A DNA stretch of 64,000 nucleotides from Hordeum vulgare subsp. vulgare. Lineage: Eukaryota > Streptophyta > Magnoliopsida > Poales > Poaceae. The stretch lies in NCBI RefSeq assembly GCF_904849725.1, contig NC_058524.1, positions 507,516,263-507,580,262 on the forward strand, in the 5' to 3' direction. The notes beneath the pieces are model-generated. The model was not told where the DNA came from. It made no database searches and saw nothing but the letters and a program-made list of their open reading frames with translations. A program made the position numbers and the translations under genes. Positions 54,984 to 64,000 of this stretch are shown one piece after another. Each line of letters opens with the position of its first letter. Positions within the stretch are counted from its first letter, which is position 1.

Positions 54984-57631
54984 TCATATCATTTCCATCG
55001 AATGGCAATAGTATTCTCCCTTGACATCTAGGACCTCTGCATCTAAGAATCCGGTAATTTCCTCTTGAATTGCTCGTACATTTTTTATGTCCCGGGTTTT
55101 GCCCTTCTGATGGGTCGTTTGCTGAAAGAACTCGCAAACATAGTATTCACATAAATTGTTCCCGTGTTCCTGCCTCAAGCACTTTACGAGAATAGAGTTA
55201 AATCAAAAACATAATCAAGAATTATAATGGTATTGAAATTAGAATAAAGAGATGCGCGGATCTAGCTAGTAGTTACCTACATCTATTTGTTTGAATGTAA
55301 GCTCTGGCTTCCAATCACCTAGAGCCTTGGCTGTGATTCGTTTCCAAGCCCTGCCAAGAAAAGGAAATGAATAAAGGAGTTCTATATTAATTCCTTGCTA
55401 TCAGGAAATGAACGAGAAGTTGCCGATATAGTGACATAATGATTGAAATTACCTCTGAGGCATTCCTGCATGTTCGTCCATTCAGCGAGGGGTGTCCGTT
55501 TCGGGTCCATGACTATTACTTGTCCCTCGTCGGGTACAATGATTAACAAAATAAAGTGGAACCTGTGTGCGCATAGCGAGTCAATTATACATTTATAATA
55601 ACATCGAGTAAGAGAAAATAGAATGTGTGTATAGTAACACTCACTTGAAGTTGTAAGGAAATAGTATTTCCCTTTTGGTACTGCAAAACCTTAACCCTTG
55701 TACCAAGTTATTCTCTCTCTCGCGGGGATTCGTTTCGACACTTTGGTGATGATTGTAATATGGGTCAATGAACCCAATGTCATAGATTTGTCCTCTTTTG
55801 CATTCGAGAATCTTCATTCTATAAAATTAAGGCCCTGTTTGGAACCACCCAGATTATATAATCCAGTTTTTGTAATCTATTATGTCCCCAAACATGGCAG
55901 ATTATGGTGTAGATTATAAAAACTAGATGGACAGATTATTAAAAACTCATAATCTACTCTACACCAGCTAAAATCAGATTATGGATTGTTAATTACATTC
56001 CTACCACCGCCACCTTCCTCTTTTAAAAAAATAGACGATAGACAGGTCATTATGCAATGTAAAACCTGGATTACCGTTTATATAATCTGGCCTCCAAACA
56101 TGTCCACCTACATTATTTTTATAAACCGGATTATATAATCTATCTTCATAATACAGATTATCATAATCTATTGTGGTTCCAAACAGGGCCTAATATAGTG
56201 ATGAGTAAGATTATACATGCAAGAACGAGCTGAGTAAGACTTAATGACATAAATTAATAATACTTACAAACAATAGGCACTGATGATAGATTTGTCGAGG
56301 GCGTCTTGTTTGTATTACTGAAATAATTCGTCGAATTCAATCATGTGCATGCATCATCCAGTCCTGAAATGCTCGTCTTCATATGCAACGTAGATCCAGT
56401 TTTTCTGTTTAGCACATGCTTGCATGTACCAGTCATGCAATCTTCGCATTTTTTTGGTAGCTCGTTGAGTAACTGAGGTTTGACTAGAGGACGCCCATAC
56501 CGGTACGTGTATTCTATGTCAGTGAATACCTCCAGATGGTTTAAGTACTCATCAAAAGGCACACCTTGAGCCTTGGCCACTTCTCCGTATTATGCAAGAA
56601 ATTCCGGATCGATGTCATCTATTTCATCATTACTCTGCTGGACCGCAGCTCCGCTTGAGCACACATTTGTATCAGAATACACTTTGAACGGGGGGCACGA
56701 TTGGTTTTTCAGTTGTCCGAGCTGGGTAACTGATTTCCCGCTGGACGTACTACTCTTCAACCGCTGCTTTTTTGCCTGAGCCGACTTGATAATAGAGCGT
56801 TTGTAGTCTGCTGGTAATGGTGGGGATCTGCAAGGTTTTTCAGCATTTTCACGCACGCGCGCGTGTTCTTCTGGGGTGTTCGGGAACTCTGGCTCTTTCG
56901 GTTTCTTCTTTTTAGCCATTTGAGCGTAACACTGTTCATGATGGGCGTGTGCCCTATTAATATAGTCCTCTCCAGTATAGTCCCAAGGTCTCTTCTCCAT
57001 ATTCTTATCAGGTACTTTTGGGAGGGGCGACAACTTACGTTTTGGTGATCGGATCCCCTTTCTGCCGCCACTACTAGCGGGGGTACGTTTCCGCTTTTTG
57101 CTCTGATCCTTAGTGGATGGAGACGGCTGACGAGGCGGTGGAGACGGCTGATGCGGTGGTGGAGACGACTGCGCTGGAGACTGGTGAGGCGGCGAAGACG
57201 ACAATTGTGCTGGAGATTGGTGAGGCGGCAACGACAACGGTTGTGTTGGAGACTGGTGAGGTGGAGGCGAAGAAGGATTGCTGCTATGAGGAGTCGGTGG
57301 CCTTGGCGTCCAATTTGGAAGGAAGATGTCCTCCTTTGGCCATGCAACGGTTTGTTTCTTGACTTCTCGAAGTTGAGTCAAATCCCTATCTTCACCTACA
57401 GGGTGGTCGAGCTTCAGCTCCTCATAATCTTTCATCACTTCATCCACCGGGATGACAGCGTACCATTGTGGAACCGGAGAGCAATTCCAAGTTGGATTAC
57501 GTCCAATTGGTATGGCCATGCCGACCGCCACCGTCAACCTTATGTTAGCAAGTTTCACCTTTAGCTGACAAGGTGTGCTCTGTGTGATATCATCCACTCG
57601 GTAGCGACGAGGAGGATCCGTCGTCAGTGCA
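54984..57631 (-). pseudogene. Ulp1-like (C48) protein gene, copy B
   Basis: Exons on minus: 57631-about 56272 (VDDITQSTPCQLKVKLANI, a Pro/Ser/His-rich linker with HQSPAQ repeats, SPKRKLSPLPKVP, then GVPFDEYLNHLEVFTDIEY, KMRRLHDWYM, LDKSIISAYCL); about 55817-55645 (MKILECKRGQIYDIG ... LFPYNFK); about 55562-55453 (FHFILLIIVPDEG, VMDPKRTPLAEW); about 55352-55290; and 55178-54984 (EHGNNLCEYYVCEFF ... LDAEVLDVKGEYY). His, Asp and Cys of the C48 triad are present; the Gly after the Cys is Glu. Damage: TAA 56592-56590, one-base shift in an A7 run near 56458, TGA and TAA near 56350-56300. The apparent ATG at 57672 lies in the LTR. Confidence 0.82.
55831..56190. mobile_element. Tourist/PIF-Harbinger-like MITE, 360 bp
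   Basis: Both ends read GGCCCTGTTTGGAACCAC inwards (18-base perfect TIR). TAA on both sides (55828-55830, 56191-56193). It sits in an intron of Ulp1 copy B. Copy A shows the empty site (AAAATTAATATAGTG, near 22045), confirming the boundaries and the 3-base TSD. No coding capacity. Confidence 0.93.
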
Positions 57632-59139
57632 TGATACGTATCCAACGTATCTATAATTTTCGATGGTTCCATGCTATTATCTTGTCAAACTTTGGATGTT
57701 TTGTATGCATTTTATATCTTTTTTAGGAACAACTTATTAACTCAGTGCCAAGTGCCAGTTCCTGTTATTTCCGTGTTTCTGACCTTTTTCAGAGGAGAAT
57801 ATCAAATAGAGTCCAAACGGAATAAAACCTCCGAAAAGATTTTTTCCAGAACAGAAGATACGCAGGAACTTGAGAACCAAGGCAAAGGCTCCCGGGGGAG
57901 GCCACAAGCCCCCTAGCCGCAACCTGGGGGGCGCGCCTAGCAGGCTTGTGCCCCCCCCCCCCCCCCCCCGTGGCTCCTTTTCCCTACTTCTTCCGCCTAT
58001 AAATTCCCTAAATATATGAAACCACGGGAGAGAGCCACGAAAATACTTTTCCGCCACCGCAAGCTTCTATCTCCGCAAGATCCCATCTGGGGCACGTTCT
58101 TGTGCCCCGCCGGAGGGGGATTAGGACACGAAGGGCTTCTTCATCAACACCATTGCCTCTCCGATGATGCGTGAGTAGTTCACCACAGACCTTCGGGTCC
58201 ATAGCTAGTAACTAGATGGCTTCTTCTCTCTCTTGGATATTCAATACAAAGTTCTCCATGATCTTCATGGAGATCTATCCGATGTAACCTTCTTTTGCGG
58301 TGTGTTTGTCGAGATCCGATGAATTGTAGATTTATGATCAGATTATCTATGAATCTTATTTGAGTTTCTTATGATATCTTATATGCATGATTTCATATCC
58401 TTGTAATTCTCTTTGAGTTGTGGGTTTCATTTGGCCAACTTGATCTATTATTCTTGGAATGGGAGAAGTGCTTGGTTTTGGGTTTATACCATGCGGTGTC
58501 CTCACCATGTGCAAAAGGGGCAGCGAGGCTCGCATCGTGTTTTTACCATCAAGGGTAAAAAGATGGGGGTTATATCTATTGCATGAATCTATACCTCTAC
58601 ATCATGTCATCTTGCTTAAGGCGTTACTCTGTTTGTTATGAACTCAATACACTAGATGCATGCTGGATAGCGGTCGATGTGTGGAGTAATAGTAGTAGAT
58701 GCAGAAAGTATCGGTCTACTTGTCTTGGATGTGATGCCTATATGTATGATCATTGCCTTAGATATCATCATGACTTTGCGCGGTTCTATCAATTGCTCGA
58801 CAGTAATTCGTTCACCCACCGTAATATTTGCTATCATGAGAGAAGCCTGTAGTGAACACTATGGCCCCCGGGTCTACTTCACATCATATTTTCAGCTCTA
58901 CACTTTTACTTTGTTGCACTTTCCGCCTTCAGATCTCACCTTGCAATAAATCGTGAAGGGATTGACAACCCCTTTGTAGCGTTGGGTGCAAGATTGCTTG
59001 TTTTTGCGCACGTACTTTGGAGACTTGCCTTGATACTCCTACTGGATTGATACCTTGGTTCTCAAACCGAGGGAAATACTTACTACTACTGTGCTGCATC
59101 ACCCTTTCCTCTTCAAAGGAAAAAACCAACGCAAGCTCT
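57632..59139 (+). repeat. 5' LTR of element P
   Basis: Starts TGATACGTATCCAACGTATC. TATA-like GCCTATAAATTCCC at about 57995. Contains a C20 run (57950-57969). Its last bases and the junction to the interior are deleted compared with element K. By manual count about 36 differences per ~310 bases separate it from the 3' LTR start, so the insertion is old, or the two LTRs have been converted or belong to different copies. Confidence 0.85.
57950..57969 (+). repeat. C20 homopolymer
   Basis: Twenty consecutive C in the 5' LTR where related LTRs have a short mixed GGGGG/CCCC tract. Confidence 0.95.
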
Positions 59140-59310
59140 AGAGGTAACTGTCGCAAACTCATCTCTTGCATTTACTTTATTTGCCTCTCGTTTTCCTCTC
59201 CCCCACTTCTGAAAAACAAAAATTTACAAAAATATTTGCCTTATTCGTTTGCCCTTTTCTTTCGCTTGCTTTCTGTTCGCTTGTGTGCTTGTCTTCTTGC
59301 TGAAGTCACC

Positions 59311-61380
59311 ATGACTGAAAACACCAAACTTTGTGACTTCTCGAATACTAATAATAATGATTTAATTAGTACTCCGATTGCTCCCGTCACTAGTGCGGAA
59401 TCATATGAAATCAATGCTGCTTTGCTGAATCTTATTATGAAAGAGCAATTTTCTGTCCTTCCTAGTGTAGATGTCGCATCCCATCTTAATGCCTTCATTG
59501 ATTTATGTGATATGCAAAATAAGAAAGATATGGATAATGATGTGATTAAATTGAAGCTATTTCCATTCTCATTGCGAGATCGAGCAAAAACTTGTTTTTC
59601 ATCTTTGCCCAAAAATAGCATTGATTCTTGGAACAAGTGTAAAGATGCTAAAATATCCAAGTATTTTCCATCGGCTAAGATTATCTCTCTCCGTGATGAT
59701 ATCATGAATTTTAAGCAACTATATCATGAACATGTTGCACAATCTTGGGCGAGAATGAAATTGATCATTAGAAATTGTCCCACTCATGGCTTGAGTCTTT
59801 GGATGATTATACAAATCTTCTATGTTGGTTTGAATTTTTCTTCTAGAAATATCTTGGATTCTGCTTCTGTTGGAACTTTCATGGAAATCACATTAGGAGA
59901 AGCCACAAAACTCCTAGACAATATCATGACAAACTATTCTCAATGGCACACTGAAAGGTCACCTACTAGTAAAAAAGTGCATGCTATAGAAGAAATTAAC
60001 TCTTTGAGTGCTATGATGGATGAGTTAATGAAATTGTTTGCAAGTAAAGGTGCTCCTTTAGATCCAAATGATATGCCCTTGTCTTCCTTGATTGAGAGTA
60101 GCAATGAAAGCTTGGATGTTAATTTTGTTGGTAGGAATAGTTTTGGCCACAACAATGCTTTTAGAGGTGACTATATTCCTAGGCCTTTTCCTAGTAATCC
60201 CTCTAATAACTTTGGCAATTCCTACAACAATTCTCATGGAAATTACAATAAATTACCCTCTGATCTAGAGAGTAATATTAAAGAGTTTATCAACTCGCAA
60301 AAGATTTCCAATGCGTCCATAGAAGAAAAACTGCTCAAAATTCATGAATTTGCTAGGACCGTTGATAGCATGTCTCTTGATATTGATGCTTTGAAATTGA
60401 GATGTGCTCCTCCCAAGATCAATATGGATGAAACTTTAAAAGCTATGCGCGTTTCCATGGATGAGAGTAAAGAAAGAACCGCCCAAATTTGTGCTAGACA
60501 TGAATGGCTTAAAAAGGCGTGTTCTCGTGATGAGAATCATGAAGATCTTAAAGTGCTTGGTGTGACTCCCATTGAATCCTTGTTTTCTAATGTCAAACCT
60601 AATGATGATGGGGCTGGATATGAATCCACTTTGGTTGAGAAACGCCCCAATGATTCAGAGTCTTGATGCTAAAAGCATTGAAAGTGGAGTAGAGGATATC
60701 AAAACTTTGAGTATTAATGAAATTACTACTTTGTATTTCAAGGAATTCAATTATGATAGTTTCTCTTTGATTGAATGTATTTCCTTGATTCAATCCATGC
60801 TAAACTCTCCACACGCTTATAGCCAAAACAGGGCCTTTACCGATCATATCGTCGATGCTATGATGAAATCTCTTGAAGAGAAACTTGAGTTAGAAGTTTC
60901 TATTCCTAGAAAACTTCATGATGAGTGGGAACCTACTATCAAAATCAAGATAAAAAAAAGTATGAATGCAATGCTTTGTGTGATTTGGGTGCTAGTGTTT
61001 CCGCTATTCCAAAGTCTTTATGTGATGTTCTAGGCTTTAATGAGATTGATGAGTGCTCTCTTAATTTTCATCTTGCGGATTCAACTGTTAAGAAACCTAT
61101 GGGAAGGATCAATGATGTTATTATAATTGCAAATAGGAACTATGTACCCGTAGATTTCATCGTGCTTGACATTGATTGCAATCCGACATGTCCCATCATT
61201 CTTGGTAGACCTTTCCTAAGGACTATTGGTGCTGTCATTGATATGAAGGAAGGGAATATTAGATTTCAATTTCCATTAAATAAGGGCATGGAATATTTTC
61301 CTAGAAAGAAAATAAGTTTGCCTTATGAATCCATGATGAGGGCTACTTACGGTTTGAGTACCAAAGACGACGATACGTGA
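59311..61380 (+). pseudogene. gag-protease of element P
   Basis: ATG 59311. Gag: MTENTKLCDFSNTNNNDLIS, LKLFPFSLRDRAKTCFSSL, MNFKQLYHEHVAQSWARMK, LWMIIQIFYVGL, an Asn/Ser-rich linker (NNFGNSYNNSHGNYN), then helices. Open to TGA 60664-60666 (451 codons). One base lost shortly before shifts the frame; it continues LDAKSIESGVEDIKTLS. A second shift near 60950 (an A-run) leads into the protease: CDLGASVSAIPKSL, IVLDIDCNPTCPIILGRPFL, GAVIDMKEGNIRFQFP, ending TKDDDT at 61380. The active site is DLG. Only frame shifts, no internal nonsense, so decay is mild. Confidence 0.88.
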
Positions 61381-63688
61381 TTCTATCGCCTTATGCCTAG
61401 CTAAGGGCGTTAAACAATAGCGCTTGTTCGGAGGCAACCCAATGAATTTATCTTTGCTTTTTTGGTTTCTCTTTTGTTGTGTCCACACCATCATAACCTG
61501 TTATGATTGTGTTTTTTGTGTTTCTTTTTGTGTTTGTGCCAAGTAAAACCTTTATGACAAGTTTTGGTGATGGTTGTTTGATCTTGCTAGAAAAGACAGA
61601 AACTTTGCGCTGACGAAATTATTTTTAATTACTATACAGAAAGAGATTTTGAGTTGATTCTTTTAACTGATGGTTGATATGACGATTCCCCAAATTTCAT
61701 AAGTTTTCGGAATTTTTGAGATACCCGAAGTATATGAAGTATACAGATTGCTACCGACTGGTCGGTTTTTTGACAGATTCTGTTTTTGTTGTGTTGATTG
61801 CTTAGTTTGATCAAACTATGGATAGTATCGGGGGGTACTAGCCATGGAAAAGTGAGAATACAGTAATATAACACCAATATAAATAGAAATAAAATTTGCT
61901 ACAGTACCTAAAATGGTGGTGGTTTGTTTTCTTATGCTAATGACATCATGAGTTTCTATTTAAGTTTTGTGTTGTGAAGTTTTCAAGTTTTGTGTGATGT
62001 TCTCATGGACAATGGGATAAAGAGTGGAAAGAGATTAAGCTTGGGGATGCCCAAGGAATCCCAAGCCAAATTCAAGGACACCAAAAACCTAAGCTTGGGG
62101 ATGCCCCGGGAAGGCATCCCCTCTTTCGTCTTCAATCCATCGATAACGTTACTTGGAGCTATATTTTTATTCACCACATGATATGTGTTTTGCTTGGAGC
62201 GTCGTGTAGTATAGGAGTCTTTTCTTTTTGTTGTGTCACAATCATCGTCGTTGCACACCTTTTTTAGAGAGACATGCACTCATCGTGATTTTGCTAGAAT
62301 ACTCATTGAGCTTCGTTTATATCTTTTGAGTTAGACAATTTAGCTCGCATGTGCTTCACTTATATGTTTTGACCTAGATAACTTTGCTCTAGTGCTTCAC
62401 TTAGATCTTTTTAGAGCACGGCGGTGTCATATTTTGGAGAAATAAGAACTCTCGATCTTCACTTATATCTTTTTTAGAGTGCTCTCTTTGAGCAACTTGG
62501 TAATTGGCTTGTGCTATGAAAGTAGTCCTAAAGATGATAGGCATCCAAAGAGGATATAGTAAAAACTTCCATATTCATGTGCATTGATTAGTAAAGAGAA
62601 ATTTGATTCCTCTCAAGTAGTTTTGAGACATGGATTTCGTAATATTAGAGTTATGTTAGTAGGGTGTTGTGAATCTAGAAATACTTGTGTTGAAGTTAGT
62701 GATTTCCGAGGCATGCACGTATGGTGAACCGCTATGTTAGAAAGTCGGAGCATAATTGATTTACTGACTGTCATCCTTTGTGTTGCGGTTGGGATCGCGC
62801 GATGGTTAACACCTACCAACCCTTTCCCTAGGAGTATGCGTTTAGTACTTTGTTTCGATTACTAATAAAACTTTCGCAATAAGTATATGAGTTCTTCATG
62901 ACTAATGTGAGTCCATGTTATAGATGCACTTTCACCTTCCACCATTGCTAGCTTCTTTAGTGCCGCGCAATTTTCGCCGGTGCACAAACCCACCATATAC
63001 CTTCCTCAAAACAGCCACCATACCTACCTATTATGGCATTTTCATAGCCATTCTGAGATATATTGCCATGCAACTCCCATCGTTCCGTCTCATGACTTGT
63101 GCTGTCACTTTCATATTGCCATTGCATGATCATAAGATAGCTAGCGAGATGTTTCTACGTCATACGCTAAGCTAGATCGTTGCACATCCCGGTACACTGC
63201 CGAAGGCATCTCCTATAGAGTCATCATTGCTCTAAGCATTGAGCTGTGAGTAAATAAAAGTGTGATGATCATCATTATTAGAGCATTGTCCCATGTGACG
63301 AAATAAAAAAAGAGGCCAAAGGTGCCCACCAAAAAAATGAAAAAAATAGGCCGAAGAGCCCAAACAAAAAAAATAGAGAAAAAAAGAAAGAGAGAAAAAG
63401 AGAGAAGGGACAATGCTACTATCTTTTTCCACACTTGTGCTTCAAAAATAGCACCATGTTCTTCATGATTGAGAGTCTCTTGTTTTGACAGTTCCATATA
63501 CTAGTGGATATCTTCATTATATAACTTGGCTTGTATATTCCAATGATGGGCTTCCTAAGGATCCGAACATTCATGTCACATGAAAGAAGTTACAAAGGAC
63601 AAGTATGTTAGGTAGCATTCCACATCAAAAATTCAGTCTTTATCACTTGCCTACTCGAGGACGACCAGGAGTTAAGCTTGTGGATGCT
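61381..63688 (+). other. non-coding 3' region of element P
   Basis: No gene in 2.3 kb, where pol would be expected in an autonomous relative. Contains a direct repeat (AAGCTTGGGGATGCCC near 62037 and 62092), several TTTAGAGAGCACTT-type diverged units at 62310-62480, and a purine-rich block 63300-63410. The tract GGAGTTAAGCTTGTGGATGC just before 63689 is the likely polypurine tract. Confidence 0.7.
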
Positions 63689-64000
63689 TGATACGTCTCC
63701 AACGTATCTATAATTTTTGATGGTTCCATGCTATTATCTTGTTATCTTTGGATGTTTTGTATGCATGAATATGCTATTTTATATCTTTTTTGGGACTAAC
63801 CTATTAACTCAGTGCCAAGTGCCAGTTCCTGTTTTTTCCGTGTTTTTGACCTTTTTTAGAGGAGAATATTAAACGGAGTCCGAACGGAATAAAACATACG
63901 GAATGATTTTTTCCATAACAGAAGACACGCAGGAGACTTGAGAACCAAGGCAGGGGACCTCGGAGGAGGTCACAAGCCACCTAGGTCCAGCCTAGGGGGG
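63689..64000 (+). repeat. 3' LTR of element P, partial
   Basis: TGATACGTCTCCAACGTATC onwards, collinear with the 5' LTR, cut by the window end. It has 11 extra bases near 63765 relative to the 5' LTR. Confidence 0.88.

Larger units (their letters stand above)
54512..57631 (-). mobile_element. CACTA element 6, left part
   Basis: Left end CACTAGTAGAAAAAGGGCC at 54512 with subterminal units (TTAGCCCCGG, TTAGTCCCGGTTTGCGAACC) to about 54710. Then a 3' untranslated stretch and a Ulp1-like gene (copy B) on minus, cut at 57632 by element P. It lies parallel to fragment 20712-22337, with the same order and high similarity. The right part is beyond the window. Confidence 0.88.
57632..64000 (+). mobile_element. 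Athila-like gypsy element P, gag-protease only
   Basis: 5' LTR 57632-about 59139, gag-protease 59311-61380, 2.3 kb non-coding 3' region, 3' LTR from 63689 past the window end. No RT, RNase H or integrase in a 4.5 kb interior, so it depends on a helper. The PBS has been deleted. TSD candidate GTGCA (57627-57631); the partner is outside. Family resembles those I would call Fatima/Sabrina; unverified. Confidence 0.85.

Noticed and set aside
63213..63497. 94-codon minus-strand hydrophobic frame as a membrane protein
   Set aside because: Translation of an A/G-rich tract in the non-coding 3' region of element P; hydrophobicity comes from TTT/TTC codons.

Overview
This is a 64 kb block of nested transposable elements from a large grass genome. 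The gag/pol proteins, the CACTA gene set (TNP2 transposase plus Ulp1-like protease), the TTTAGTCCCGG and TTTGCCGTC subterminal palindromes, and the TGATACGTCTCCAACGTATC-type LTRs are those I know from Triticeae (wheat, Aegilops, barley, rye). I see no host gene, rRNA, tRNA or CRISPR array. Family-level names would need a search against a Triticeae repeat library (TREP).

Layout. 1-7714: right part of CACTA element 1 (minus strand), with a Ulp1-like gene, a conserved unknown ORF (ORF-X) and a 3'-5' exonuclease gene. 7715-9350: unclassified sequence, possibly a gene fragment. 9351-11548: decayed hAT transposase (plus). 11549-~15346: decayed gypsy element on minus with a 460-bp 3' LTR. ~15347-20711: Athila-like gypsy on minus (5' LTR, gag-protease and an extra ORF, without RT or integrase), inserted in a CACTA element. 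20712-22337: Ulp1 exons of that CACTA (copy A). 22338-39408: Tat-like gypsy (plus) with LTR, PBS, gag, protease, RT, dual RNase H, integrase and an antisense coiled-coil gene. It is split by CACTA element 3 (28812-36390, TSD TAA), which itself holds CACTA element 4 (33483-35552, TSD ATA). 39409-40203: LTR fragment. 40204-40491: CACTA remnant. 40492-42827: truncated Athila-like gag, PBS and LTR on minus. 42828-54400: a CACTA right part with a second ORF-X, three tandem-repeat blocks, a decayed TNP2 gene interrupted by a solo LTR (48473-50110, TSD CTCCT), a small membrane/coiled-coil gene and an exact right terminus. 54512-57631: left part of CACTA element 6 with Ulp1 copy B and an intronic MITE (55831-56190, TSD TAA). 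57632-64000: a non-autonomous gag-protease gypsy element whose 3' LTR begins at 63689.

How the parts relate. The CACTA elements share a gene kit: TNP2 (transposition), a Ulp1/C48-type protease, ORF-X, and in individual copies an exonuclease or a membrane protein. Palindromic TTTAGTCCC arrays lie at the termini and, flanked by divergent TATA boxes, inside the elements. The retroelements include one once-autonomous Tat-like copy and gag-protease-only copies that would depend on helpers. Nearly every coding region is broken. A strikingly large share of the nonsense changes are CAG to TAG, which fits methyl-cytosine decay of silenced DNA. Paralogous copies inside the window (Ulp1 A and B, ORF-X 1 and 2, gag K and P) let several insertion and decay events be read directly.
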